NCBI RefSeq assembly: GCF_024199795.1
Contig: NZ_JANADK010000001.1
Coordinates: forward strand, 2,914,001 to 2,978,000
Length of the DNA: 64,000 bases
Source: Bradyrhizobium sp. CCGB01
GTDB taxonomy: Bacteria > Pseudomonadota > Alphaproteobacteria > Rhizobiales > Xanthobacteraceae
Direction of reading: 5' to 3'
A program made the translations under genes and the position numbers. Under the pieces are notes generated by a model, which searched no databases, was not told where the DNA came from, and worked only from the letters and a program-made list of their open reading frames with translations. This document shows positions 33,616-42,401 of this stretch, piece by piece (the first letter of the stretch is position 1; each line of letters opens with the position of its first letter).

Positions 33616-35931
33616 TTGCAGATGAATATGGGTTGTTGGAGTGGCCGCAAGGCCTTGCGTGCTATCTTGCTGTCGACGAGTGCGGCAGTGTCGTTTGGTG
33701 TCGGGCTGACGATGCAGATCGGCTCAGCTTCTGCGCAGCAGGGGCAGGCAGCGAATACCGTGCCGCCGGTCAGCGTTTCCCCTCCGCAGCAGCGCGCCCG
33801 TCGGGCTCAGACAGCGACCACATCGCGCGCCGCGCGATCGACCCGCCGCACCGCCGTAGTGGCTCCAACCGAAAAGAAGCCGCCGAGCGTCAACAATCAG
33901 GACGCACGCACGGGCCAGCAAGGCTACCTCACGCGGAGCGTCACCAGCGCAACGAAGACCAATACGCCGCTCATCGACGTGCCGCAATCGGTGACGGTGC
34001 TGACCAGGGAGTTCATCAGAGACCAGGCGTTCACCTCGATCGGTGAGGCGACCCGCTACGTGCCGGGCGTGATCTATCATCAGGGCGAATCCCATCGCGA
34101 CGATCTGGTCATACGCGGCCAGCGCAGCAACGCGGATTTCTACACCAACGGTATTCGCGACGACGTCCAGTATTTCCGCGATTTCTACAACCTCCAGCGC
34201 CTCGAAGTGCTGAAGGGGCCGAACGCGATGATCTTCGGCCGCGGCGGCGGTGGCGGTGTCGTCAATCGCGTGCTGAAGGAGGCCGACGGCACCACCGCTC
34301 GCGAGGTGACGGTCGGCGGCAATTCCTATCCCGGCGGGCGCGTGACCACCGACGTCGGTCAGGCCATCAACGAGAACTGGGCCTTCCGCCTCAACGCGAT
34401 GTACGAGAACACGCAGAGCTACCGCGATTTCGTCAACCTCGAGCGCTGGGGCATCAATCCCACGGTGACCTTCGCGCCGAACGACACCACGACGGTGAAG
34501 CTGAGCTACGAACATTTGCACGACCGGCGTACGGTCGATCGCGGCATCCCCTCGCAAATCCGCGCGGGAAACGCCTTCCCGCGCTATCCCTACGACACCC
34601 CGTCGTCCGCGTTCTTTGGTAATCCCAACCTCAACTACGCGCTCGCCGACGTCGATATCGGAACCGCCGTCGTCGAGCACGATTTCGAGAACGGGTGGGC
34701 GATCAAGAATTCGTCCCAGATCGCCAATTACGACAAGTTCTACCAGAACATCTATCCGGGCGGCGGCGCCAATGCGGGTGCGGTGAATGCCGCCGGCACG
34801 TCCAGCAATCTGTCGGCCTACAACAACGAAACTGACCGGACCAATTACTTCAACCAGACCGACCTCACCTACAAGTTCGGCACCGGCCCGATCCGCCACA
34901 CCGTCGTGTTCGGCGCCGAGGTCGGGCGGCAGGACGGCCTGAACTACCGGCAAAGCGGGCTCTTCAACGGCGTCGCCTCGACCATCGCGATCGATCCGAG
35001 GAATCCGACATCGTATGTCCCTGTCACGTTCGCGAATAACGGCGGCACGGATGCCAACAATACCTACAAGCTCAATCTTGGTGCCGTCTACGTGCAGGAC
35101 CAGGTCGAGATCACGCGTTATCTGGAGCTGATCGGCGGGCTGCGATTCGACCATTTCGACCTGACCTCGCAGGACCGCCGCACACTCGTCGCGCTCAATC
35201 GGGTCGATGATCTGGTATCGCCGCGTGCCGGTGTCGTGTTCAAGCCGCTCGAGAATTTGTCGATCTACGGCAGCTACAGCATCTCGTATCTGCCGAGTGC
35301 CGGCGACCAGTTCAGCGTGCTGACGCCGGGCCTCGTCATCGCAGCGCCCGAGAAGTTCGTGAACGGGGAGGTCGGGCTCAAATACGACATCTTGCCGCGC
35401 CTGCAATTCGCCACCGCGATATATGATCTGAACCGCACCAATCAGCGCTTCGCCGATCCCAACAACGCGGGGTTCTTCATCTTGAGCGGCGCTACCAAAA
35501 CCCGTGGCTTCGAGGCGTCGTTGACAGGCTACGTGACGGATGCCTGGCAGGTCATGGGCGGCTACGCCTATACGGACGCGCGGATCACCAGCAACAATTC
35601 GGCGACTATTCTTGCCGGCAACCGCGTGGGGCTTGTCCCGTACAATACGTTCTCTCTGTGGAACAAGTACCAGTTCACGGAGCAGTGGGCCGCGGGCCTC
35701 GGTGTGATCCACTACTCGAACTTCTTTGCATCATCCGACGATACCGTACTGATCCCGGAGTTCACGCGGGTGGATGCCGCGGTCTACTTCAGGCTCGACA
35801 AGACCTGGCGTGCCCAGCTCAACATCGAAAATCTCCTCGACCGGAAATACTATTCGACGGCCGACGGGAATAACAACATCACGCCGGGGTCTCCGCGTGT
35901 GTTCAGATTGTCAGCAACGGCCAACTTCTGA
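33616..35931 (+). CDS. TonB-dependent siderophore receptor
   Basis: A 771-residue outer-membrane receptor. A signal peptide (about 1-40, ending SASAQ) is followed by a low-complexity basic linker, the plug domain (DVPQSVTVLTREFIRDQAFT, RGQRSNADFYTNGIRDD, RLEVLKGPNAMIFGRGGGGG) and a 22-strand barrel ending in an aromatic residue (RLSATANF). The plug resembles catecholate siderophore receptors of the Fiu/BfrD kind. It probably imports a ferric siderophore. The promoter region carries an iron-control-like palindrome and OmpR-type repeats. Its stop overlaps the next ATG. Confidence 0.94.
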   Translation: MQMNMGCWSGRKALRAILLSTSAAVSFGVGLTMQIGSASAQQGQAANTVPPVSVSPPQQRARRAQTATTSRAARSTRRTAVVAPTEKKPPSVNNQDARTGQQGYLTRSVTSATKTNTPLIDVPQSVTVLTREFIRDQAFTSIGEATRYVPGVIYHQGESHRDDLVIRGQRSNADFYTNGIRDDVQYFRDFYNLQRLEVLKGPNAMIFGRGGGGGVVNRVLKEADGTTAREVTVGGNSYPGGRVTTDVGQAINENWAFRLNAMYENTQSYRDFVNLERWGINPTVTFAPNDTTTVKLSYEHLHDRRTVDRGIPSQIRAGNAFPRYPYDTPSSAFFGNPNLNYALADVDIGTAVVEHDFENGWAIKNSSQIANYDKFYQNIYPGGGANAGAVNAAGTSSNLSAYNNETDRTNYFNQTDLTYKFGTGPIRHTVVFGAEVGRQDGLNYRQSGLFNGVASTIAIDPRNPTSYVPVTFANNGGTDANNTYKLNLGAVYVQDQVEITRYLELIGGLRFDHFDLTSQDRRTLVALNRVDDLVSPRAGVVFKPLENLSIYGSYSISYLPSAGDQFSVLTPGLVIAAPEKFVNGEVGLKYDILPRLQFATAIYDLNRTNQRFADPNNAGFFILSGATKTRGFEASLTGYVTDAWQVMGGYAYTDARITSNNSATILAGNRVGLVPYNTFSLWNKYQFTEQWAAGLGVIHYSNFFASSDDTVLIPEFTRVDAAVYFRLDKTWRAQLNIENLLDRKYYSTADGNNNITPGSPRVFRLSATANF

Positions 35932-36296
35932 TGACGCGTACAGGCAGCCGGGCCGAGGGCAGGTCGGCAGCACGCAAGAGCAATCGCGCCGCAGAGGCGG
36001 CGCGACAACCTTGCTTCGTGCTGGAGATCAATCAGCGGCCCGTTCTGGCGTTCTCGGCGAGGTCGCTGCACTCCGCCCGAACGCGGGTGCAGGAGGCCTG
36101 GTTCGTCGAGGAGTTGGAGAGTATGCGTTCGGCCGGGAAGCCTCTGCTGCGCCCGGATGATGTCCGGCATGTCAGACTCGCACTTCCCGCGGAGATCGCC
36201 GCGGTGGAACTTGGACGCGGCCTCGATGAGGTGCGCGGCGAAGACGCTAAATATGGCTTTGCGTTTCTTGTGCCGATCGACGTGCCGCCGAATTGA
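35931..36296 (+). CDS. Protein of unknown function coupled to the TonB receptor
   Basis: A 121-residue protein whose ATG overlaps the receptor stop (TGATG), so it is probably translationally coupled and co-regulated. The N-terminal 28 residues are basic and disordered-looking. The rest has QPCFVLEINQRPVLAFSARS and DVRHVRLALPAEIAAVELG. No signal peptide or membrane helix is visible, so it is probably cytoplasmic. I do not recognise the family. Its placement suggests a role linked to iron or siderophore use. Confidence 0.65.
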   Translation: MTRTGSRAEGRSAARKSNRAAEAARQPCFVLEINQRPVLAFSARSLHSARTRVQEAWFVEELESMRSAGKPLLRPDDVRHVRLALPAEIAAVELGRGLDEVRGEDAKYGFAFLVPIDVPPN

Positions 36297-36346
36297 TGGG
36301 GGCGGGCACTCTTGGGTCCCGTAGGGCGAAGCGCACCGGCTCAGCG

Positions 36347-37558
36347 CTACGCGACCCGCCTTGCCGCATCCGGCGTCCTTTCCGAAAATGGCGACTGGTA
36401 GAGCCAGGCGAGATTATCGCAGAAGCGCTCCAGGCTCGTCTCGCGCATGAGCTGATTGCGCAGCAGCGCGTGGACGCCGGCCGGATGATAGACGTGGTCG
36501 CCGAGCTCCCGGGCCTGAAGCTGGACGCGCGCGGTACGCAGCATCCGGGCATTGCGGTATCGCTCCAGCGCGTGGGCGACATCGCCTTCCGTCGCGTCGA
36601 GCTCGTCCGCGAGGCAGACGGCGTCTTCCAGCGCCATGCAGGCCCCTTGCGCGAAATATTGCAGCATCGGATGCGCGGCGTCGCCGAGGAGAACGACGCG
36701 CCCGTCGATCCAGCGATCGGTCGGATCGCGATCGCAGGTCACCCACGCCTTCCAGTCCCTCCCATGATGAATGATCGCCTTGGCGCGCGGGTGCACGTCC
36801 CGGAAACCTTCGAGCACCTCCTCGTGGGTCACGGGCTTCGCCGCGAACGCCTCGGCGGGATCGTTGTGGCAGGTGATCGCGAGATTGAACACTTTCCAGC
36901 CCGAGAGCGGGTAATGCACGAGATGGCACTTGGCGCCGGCCCACAACGTCGCGGCGTTCCAGCGCAGATATTCCGGCATCTGCTCGGTCGGGATGACCGA
37001 ACGATAGGTGGTGTGGCCCGCGACCCGTGGCGCGCCGTCGGCGACCATCTGCTGGCGAATGCGGGACCGGAGCCCGTCCGCGGCAATCAAGAAGGACCCG
37101 GCGACGCGCTCGCCGGATTTGAGCAGCGCCGTTGCCGAACTGCCGTTCTGCTCGTAGCCGACGACGTCGCAATCGGAGCGCAGCGTGACGGACGGGTGCG
37201 CCTCGCAGACGCGGACGAGGATGCCGTGAAGATCGCCGCGGTGAACCACGGCGTAGGGATTGCCGAAGCGCTTGCGGAAATAGCTGGTCAGATCGATGCT
37301 GGTGATTTCTTCCGCCGAGATCGCGTCCATCAGCCGGAGCTGATCGATGAAGACCGCGATCGAGCGCACGGCATCGCCGAGTGCCAGGCGATCAAAGGCG
37401 TGGAATGCGTTGGGACCAAGCTGGATGCCGGCGCCGATCTCCTGATAGCGCGGTGCGCGTTCCAGGACGATGACCTGAAAACCCTTCTGTGCCAGTGCGA
37501 TTGCGGCTGCAAGTCCGCCGATGCCGCCGCCGGCAATGATGATGGGATCCTGTCGCAT
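36347..37558 (-). CDS. FAD-dependent aromatic hydroxylase (3-hydroxybenzoate 6-hydroxylase-like)
   Basis: A 403-residue class A flavoprotein monooxygenase. The FAD dinucleotide motif is IIIAGGGIGGLAAAIALAQK, then GAGIQLGPNAFHAFDRL, which is typical of 3-hydroxybenzoate 6-hydroxylase. A DG motif (AADGLRSRIRQ) and the GDAAHPMLQYFAQGACMALEDA flavin motif follow. It hydroxylates an aromatic acid or phenol with NAD(P)H and O2. It lies 21 bases after the marR stop, with GAGGAGAGG before its ATG, so marR and this gene form one operon. In this setting it could act on resorcinol or a dihydroxybenzoate. Confidence 0.88.
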   Translation of the reverse strand: MRQDPIIIAGGGIGGLAAAIALAQKGFQVIVLERAPRYQEIGAGIQLGPNAFHAFDRLALGDAVRSIAVFIDQLRLMDAISAEEITSIDLTSYFRKRFGNPYAVVHRGDLHGILVRVCEAHPSVTLRSDCDVVGYEQNGSSATALLKSGERVAGSFLIAADGLRSRIRQQMVADGAPRVAGHTTYRSVIPTEQMPEYLRWNAATLWAGAKCHLVHYPLSGWKVFNLAITCHNDPAEAFAAKPVTHEEVLEGFRDVHPRAKAIIHHGRDWKAWVTCDRDPTDRWIDGRVVLLGDAAHPMLQYFAQGACMALEDAVCLADELDATEGDVAHALERYRNARMLRTARVQLQARELGDHVYHPAGVHALLRNQLMRETSLERFCDNLAWLYQSPFSERTPDAARRVA

Positions 37559-37579
37559 GTCCTCTCCTCGGTGGTTTCC

Positions 37580-38134
37580 CTATTTTCTTGATGTCTTGGC
37601 GCGGGGCTGCCTCGCCCTGGCGCGTGCCTCCGGTTGCTCGTCACGGACGTCCTTGGGCCGCGCCGACGGGGGCACCTTGATCAATCCGGCTTCGACTTCC
37701 TGCTCGAGCCGATCGATGTTCTTGTAGAGCTCGACCAGCACGCGCTTGAGCTCCGCTGCTTCCTTGGCGGACATGCTGCCGGTTGCGACTTCCTCATAAT
37801 AGGCGGCGAGCGGCATCAGCCGCCCCGCCAGCTCGGCGCCTTTGGGCGTTAGCACGACCTGGAGGCTGCGCTGGTCGTTCTCGGGCCGGTCGCGTGTCAG
37901 GAGGCCCGCGCGACTCATCTCCGCGACGATGCGCGACAAGGTGGAGACGTCGGCGGACGTCAGCTCGGCGATCTCTCCGAGCCGCAACGGATGGCCCTGC
38001 TCCGACAGTGCGGCTAGCACGCGGTACATCGGAAGCGTCAACTTCTCGTGACGGATCACGCGCGCGAAGAGGTCGCCCATGCGAACGCCGAGCCGGGCGA
38101 GCAGATAGGGCAGCGAATTCGAAAATCGATACAT
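37580..38134 (-). CDS. MarR-family transcriptional regulator
   Basis: A 184-residue MarR repressor with the winged helix (LTLPMYRVLAALSEQGHPLR, then LGEIAELTSADVSTLSRIVAEMSRAGLLTRDR) and a basic C-terminal tail ending RARARQPRAKTSRK. I use ATG 38134 with AGGA upstream; an earlier in-frame ATG would run into the AT-rich operator region. It is divergent from the decarboxylase gene and heads an operon with the hydroxylase. Repeats at 38191-38218 are candidate operators. It probably senses an aromatic acid. Confidence 0.9.
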   Translation of the reverse strand: MYRFSNSLPYLLARLGVRMGDLFARVIRHEKLTLPMYRVLAALSEQGHPLRLGEIAELTSADVSTLSRIVAEMSRAGLLTRDRPENDQRSLQVVLTPKGAELAGRLMPLAAYYEEVATGSMSAKEAAELKRVLVELYKNIDRLEQEVEAGLIKVPPSARPKDVRDEQPEARARARQPRAKTSRK

Positions 38135-38190
38135 GGACTTGGATCCTGGCGGGAGAACTCCGCCCGGAATAAGCGTCAATCTTCGCATTA

Positions 38191-38218
38191 GCAATATTTG
38201 CATATCAATCATTTGCAT
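38191..38218. promoter_or_regulatory. Probable MarR operator in the marR-decarboxylase gap
   Basis: GCAATATTTGC (38191-38201) is a perfect GCAA-N3-TTGC dyad, and ATTTGCAT occurs at 38196 and again at 38211, 15 bp apart. The surrounding sequence is unusually AT-rich for this genome. The site is between divergent marR and decarboxylase genes, which suits a MarR repressor acting on both. Confidence 0.5.
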
Positions 38219-38299
38219 TTACAACTTTCTCATTGACAAGTATTTGGATCAGGTGCTTTGCTTTGTCAACGCCGAAAGCAGAGCCGAAGGAACGACGCC

Positions 38300-39367
38300 A
38301 TGCAGGGAAAGATTGCGCTCGAGGAGCACTTCGCGCTTCCGGGGACCGTTCAGGACAGCGCGGGCTTCGCGCCGGCCGACGACTGGCGTGAGCTCGAGGC
38401 GCGGCTGCTCGACATTCACGACCGGCGGCTTGCGGAGATGGACGCGCACGGCATCGAGATGATGCTGCTGTCGCTGAATGCGCCGGCCGTCCAGGCTATT
38501 CCGGACCGCAGCCGTGCGCTCGAGCTGTCACGCCGCGCCAATGACTTCCTCGCCGAGCAGGTCGCCAAGCGGCCGGATCGCTTCCAGGGCCTCGCAGCGC
38601 TGCCGATGCAGGATCCCGACGCGGCCGCGCGCGAGCTCGATCGCAGCGTGGGCACGCTTGGATTTCGCGGAGCGCTGGTCAATGGCTTCAGCGAACTCGC
38701 CGGCACCGATCATGCGATCTATTACGACCGCAAGGAGTTCTGGCCGTTCTGGTCGGAAGTCGAGCGCCTCGGCGTTCCCTTCTACCTGCACCCGCGCAAT
38801 CCGCTTGCGAAGGACGCGGCGATCTACGAGGGGCACCGCTGGCTGCTGGGACCGACCTGGGCTTTCGGGCAGGAGACCGCGGTCCATGCCCTGCGCCTGA
38901 TGGGGTCTGGACTGTTCGACCAGCATCCGCGGCTTCAGGTCATCCTCGGCCACATGGGGGAGGGGCTGCCGTACTCGATGTGGCGGGTCGACAATCACAA
39001 CAAGTGGATGCGGACTCAGAATGCCTATCCCGCGCGGCGCAAGATCGCCGACTATTTCCGCGAAAATTTCTACATCACAACGTCGGGCAATTTTCGCACC
39101 CAGACGCTGATCGACGCGATGCTCGAGATCGGCGCCGACCGCATTCTCTTTTCCGCCGACTGGCCGTTCGAGAACATCGACCACGCCGCCGACTGGTTCG
39201 ACAACGCGACGATCTCCGAAGGCGACCGCATCAAGATCGGTCGTGACAACGCCCGCGCCCTGTTCGGGCTTGGAAACACAATGACCCAATCTGCCACAGA
39301 GCAGAAGGCGCAATCGCTATCAATGGAGGAACCCCGTGAGCATCTCGTCCGAAATCGACGTGCATGA
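38300..39367 (+). CDS. Amidohydrolase-family decarboxylase, gamma-resorcylate type
   Basis: A 355-residue amidohydrolase-superfamily protein close to gamma-resorcylate (2,6-dihydroxybenzoate) decarboxylase. The N-terminus MQGKIALEEHFALPGTVQDS carries the E-x-H metal motif (E8, H10). Further metal or catalytic residues are in FYLHPRN and RILFSADWPFEN. The enzyme is expected to convert 2,6-dihydroxybenzoate reversibly to resorcinol and CO2. ATG 38300 follows GAAGGA. The C-terminal 25-30 residues run past the family end and overlap the next gene by 32 bases. Confidence 0.87.
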   Translation: MQGKIALEEHFALPGTVQDSAGFAPADDWRELEARLLDIHDRRLAEMDAHGIEMMLLSLNAPAVQAIPDRSRALELSRRANDFLAEQVAKRPDRFQGLAALPMQDPDAAARELDRSVGTLGFRGALVNGFSELAGTDHAIYYDRKEFWPFWSEVERLGVPFYLHPRNPLAKDAAIYEGHRWLLGPTWAFGQETAVHALRLMGSGLFDQHPRLQVILGHMGEGLPYSMWRVDNHNKWMRTQNAYPARRKIADYFRENFYITTSGNFRTQTLIDAMLEIGADRILFSADWPFENIDHAADWFDNATISEGDRIKIGRDNARALFGLGNTMTQSATEQKAQSLSMEEPREHLVRNRRA

Positions 39368-40694
39368 AGAACTATCCGGAGCCGCGATCGGGCCGTTCCA
39401 CAAGCTGCTTGGTATCCTGATCACGCTCATCACCCTGTTCGACGGCTATGACACCTTCAATCCGGCCTATGTCATCCACTACGTCATGCAGCCCTGGGGA
39501 CTCGCACCAAGCCAGGCCGGGTTTCTGGTGAGTTCGGGTCTCGTCGGATTCCTGTTCGGCGCGATCGGTCATGGCAGCGTGGCGGATCGCTTCGGCCGCC
39601 GCGGCACGCTGCTCGCTGGCTTGTGGATCGTCAACGTCTTCACATTACTGACGGCGTTGCTGGCGAACGATTTCTGGAGCTATTGCGCTTTGCGTTTCGT
39701 CACCGGGCTCGGCCTCGGGGTGCTGCTGCCGTTGGGAACGACGTTCATCAACGAGCTCGCGCCCAAGCGAGTCAGCAATACGTTCTCGCTGTGGGGCGTG
39801 ACGCTGGGCTGGTCGCTCGGGGGCGTCTGCGCCGGTCTCGTCGGCGTGTTCCTGACGCCGCAGCACGGCTGGCAGATCCTCTATTATATTGGCGCGCTGT
39901 CGATCCCGCTGACCTTCGTGGCGCACGCGATCCTGCCGGAAAGCCCGCAATTCCTGGCGGCAAGGTCGCGGGTCCCGGAATTGCGTGCCCTGCTGGCGCG
40001 GCTGCGGCCCGAGCGGGCGGCCGTCTACCAGAATGCCACGTTCGCATCGCATGACGATCCGCGGCCGCAGCACACGATCGGAGCTTTGCTGAGCCCGCGC
40101 TACCGCAGCGTTTCGCTGACCATCTGGATCACCGCCTTCCTCAGCCTGTTCGCGATCTTCGGACTGACGGGCTGGATTCCGACGGTGATGCTCAAGCGCG
40201 GCGAGACCTTTGCGGCGTCATTCGGCTTCGGCGCCCTGATGCAGGCGATGTCGTTCATCGGCGGCCTCACGCTCGCCATGCTGGCCGACCGCAATTTCTC
40301 GCTGACGCCCCGTTACCTCGCGACCTGGTGGTTGACCGGCGGCATTGCCGTGCTGGCGCTCGTCTTCGTCAGCGGTCATGGCGTCAATCTCGCCATCGTG
40401 GCCGTTGCGGGTTTCTGCATCATCGGCGCGCAGCACGTGCTCAACAATTTCACCGCCGGCTCATACGAGACCTGTTTCCGCGCCAGCGGCGTCGGGATGG
40501 AATTGGGCGTCGGCCGGGTAGGAGCGATCCTTGGCCCCTATGTCATCGGTCTGCTGCAGCAGGTGACCGGTGGACCCGACGCCGTGTTCTGGGCCATCGG
40601 CGGCGCATCCATCGTCGGCGCGCTGGCGATCGGATCGCTTGGTCTCGCCGCGGCAACGCGTCTGCCACGCGCCGACATCGCACCCGCGGAGTGA
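39336..40694 (+). CDS. MFS transporter, aromatic acid:H+ symporter family
   Basis: A 452-residue major facilitator. It has the DGYD motif in helix 1 (ITLFDGYDTFNPAY) and the loop 2-3 motif GSVADRFGRRGTLLAG, both diagnostic of the aromatic acid:H+ symporter group (PcaK, BenK). It begins with GTG, supported by GGAGG six bases upstream, inside the end of the decarboxylase gene, so the two are coupled. The likely cargo is the decarboxylase substrate, an aromatic acid such as gamma-resorcylate. Confidence 0.9.
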   Translation: MSISSEIDVHEELSGAAIGPFHKLLGILITLITLFDGYDTFNPAYVIHYVMQPWGLAPSQAGFLVSSGLVGFLFGAIGHGSVADRFGRRGTLLAGLWIVNVFTLLTALLANDFWSYCALRFVTGLGLGVLLPLGTTFINELAPKRVSNTFSLWGVTLGWSLGGVCAGLVGVFLTPQHGWQILYYIGALSIPLTFVAHAILPESPQFLAARSRVPELRALLARLRPERAAVYQNATFASHDDPRPQHTIGALLSPRYRSVSLTIWITAFLSLFAIFGLTGWIPTVMLKRGETFAASFGFGALMQAMSFIGGLTLAMLADRNFSLTPRYLATWWLTGGIAVLALVFVSGHGVNLAIVAVAGFCIIGAQHVLNNFTAGSYETCFRASGVGMELGVGRVGAILGPYVIGLLQQVTGGPDAVFWAIGGASIVGALAIGSLGLAAATRLPRADIAPAE

Positions 40695-40764
40695 TGAGGC
40701 GCGGGTCCGATCGACAATCACCGGCCGTGCCTTGACTGCCAGGCTTCACCAGAGGAGATCCGAA

Positions 40765-41229
40765 ATGCCGACATCCACCCGTTCCGCCGCGACCGCAGGC
40801 CCGCTCGATGACTGGGTGCTTCTGTTCGCACGCATCGCGATCGCACCGCTGTTTCTCTACAGCGGCGTCGGCAAGGTGCTGGCATTTGCCGCGACCGCGA
40901 GCAGGCTTCCGGGAGGAGCAGACGGGCTGGGCGTCGTTCTCGCAGCCGGCGCGATTGCGGTTGAACTCGGAGGTGGCACGGCCCTGTTGCTCGGCCTGTT
41001 CGCGCGTCCGGCGGCAGCGGTGCTGATCCCGTTCACCATCGCGGCCACGCTGATGTTTCACAATTTCTGGGCCGCGCCCGAAGCGCAGGTGGTGATGCAG
41101 ACCATCAACTTCCTGAAAAATCTCGGCCTGCTGGGTGGCCTTGCGCTCGTCGCTTATTACGGACCGGGCGTCTACGCCGTGCAGGCCGCGATCAGGCCCG
41201 GCTCCAAAGGTGCCCCCCGGCTGACGTGA
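40765..41229 (+). CDS. DoxX-family membrane protein
   Basis: A 154-residue protein with four predicted helices. The DoxX signature is at LFARIAIAPLFLYSGVGKVL, with GLLARPAAAVL-like and FHNFW segments following. ATG 40765 has GAGGAG upstream. DoxX proteins are membrane components of uncertain role, some linked to quinone or thiosulfate redox. It lies 70 bases after the aromatic-acid permease, in the same orientation, and may belong to its operon. Confidence 0.85.
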   Translation: MPTSTRSAATAGPLDDWVLLFARIAIAPLFLYSGVGKVLAFAATASRLPGGADGLGVVLAAGAIAVELGGGTALLLGLFARPAAAVLIPFTIAATLMFHNFWAAPEAQVVMQTINFLKNLGLLGGLALVAYYGPGVYAVQAAIRPGSKGAPRLT

Positions 41230-41236
41230 TCCTTGG

Positions 41237-42379
41237 CTATTCCGACGAGCTGACCGCGAACCGCGCCAGCGCGGCGCGGTCGATCTCGATGCCGAGACCG
41301 GGGCCATCGGGCACCCGCACCACGCCTTTCTCGTGCTCGATCGGATCTTTCAGGATCGCCTGACGGATCGGATGCTCGGTGCGGTCGAATTCGAGCATCG
41401 GCTCGAGCGGTGCAAGCGAGGTCGGCGTGTGTGACGGCAGCACGGCGAGAAGCTGGAGCGAGGCCGCGATCGCGATGCCGGTGCCCCAGACATGCGGATT
41501 GTAGCGGATGCCGAAGGCCTCGCTCATGTCGGCGATCTTCTTGCATTCGGACAGGCCTCCGGCCGCGCAGGTGTCGGGTTGGGCGATGTCGAGCGCATGC
41601 GAGGTGAACAGGTCGCGGAAGCCGAAGCGCGTGAATTCGCACTCGCCGCCGGCGATCGGAATCGTCAGCGCGGACCGCACGGCGCGATAGCCGGCGACGT
41701 CCTCCGGCGGCACCGGCTCCTCGAACCAGCCGATGTCGTCGCGCTCGATCAGGCGGCCGAGCCGGATCGCCGCGACCGCGTCGTAGGCGTGGTTCGCATC
41801 GACCATCAGCGCGACATCGCCGCCGATCGCCTCCCGCACGGCGCGCGTGACCGCGGCATCCTCCTGGATGCCGAAGCCGACCTTCAGCTTCACGGCACGA
41901 AAACCTTCCGCGGCATAGCCGGCCGCTTCCTCCGGCAGATATGCGAGCGGATCTCCCGATCTGCGCCGGTAGAGGCCGGTCGCATAGGTGGCAACCTCCT
42001 TGCGGGCGGCGCCGCCAAGAAGCTGATGCGCGGGCACGCTAAAATGCTTGCCCTTGACGTCCCACAACGCGATGTCGATGCCGCTCAGCCCCTGGATCAC
42101 GACACCCTTCTGGCCGTGATCGCGCAAGCGTGCGTAGATCGTCTGCCACAGCACGTCGGTGCGCAGCGGATCCTCGCCGACCAGCCAGGGCGCGATGCTC
42201 TGCACCACCGCCGCCGTCATCCGCGCCGGGCCGTAGCATTCGCCCCAGCCGGTCAGGCCATCATCGGTCTCGATCTCGACCAGCATCGCGGTGCGCGTGT
42301 CGTACCAGGCGCGCGAATAGGCGAAGGGCTGCGAGAGCTTTGCTTCGAGGATGTGCGTGCGCACCTTGGTGATCTTCAT
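41237..42379 (-). CDS. Mandelate racemase / muconate lactonizing enzyme family protein
   Basis: A 380-residue enolase-superfamily enzyme. The KxK catalytic motif is in FRAVKLKVGFG. The metal ligands are D in MVDANHAYD, E in WFEEPVPPEDV and E in IAGGECEF, and a later histidine is in RYNPHVWGTGI. This combination fits the mandelate-racemase subgroup, often sugar-acid dehydratases or racemases. The substrate is not readable. It is on the strand opposite to the DoxX gene and downstream of the HWE kinase. Confidence 0.9.
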   Translation of the reverse strand: MKITKVRTHILEAKLSQPFAYSRAWYDTRTAMLVEIETDDGLTGWGECYGPARMTAAVVQSIAPWLVGEDPLRTDVLWQTIYARLRDHGQKGVVIQGLSGIDIALWDVKGKHFSVPAHQLLGGAARKEVATYATGLYRRRSGDPLAYLPEEAAGYAAEGFRAVKLKVGFGIQEDAAVTRAVREAIGGDVALMVDANHAYDAVAAIRLGRLIERDDIGWFEEPVPPEDVAGYRAVRSALTIPIAGGECEFTRFGFRDLFTSHALDIAQPDTCAAGGLSECKKIADMSEAFGIRYNPHVWGTGIAIAASLQLLAVLPSHTPTSLAPLEPMLEFDRTEHPIRQAILKDPIEHEKGVVRVPDGPGLGIEIDRAALARFAVSSSE

Positions 42380-42401
42380 CGCCGATGTTCCTTCAGTCCG
42401 T

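Noticed and set aside
33724..35712. A 662-residue open frame opposite the TonB receptor
   Set aside because: Same cause; the receptor is unmistakable on the plus strand and the antisense product shows no domain.
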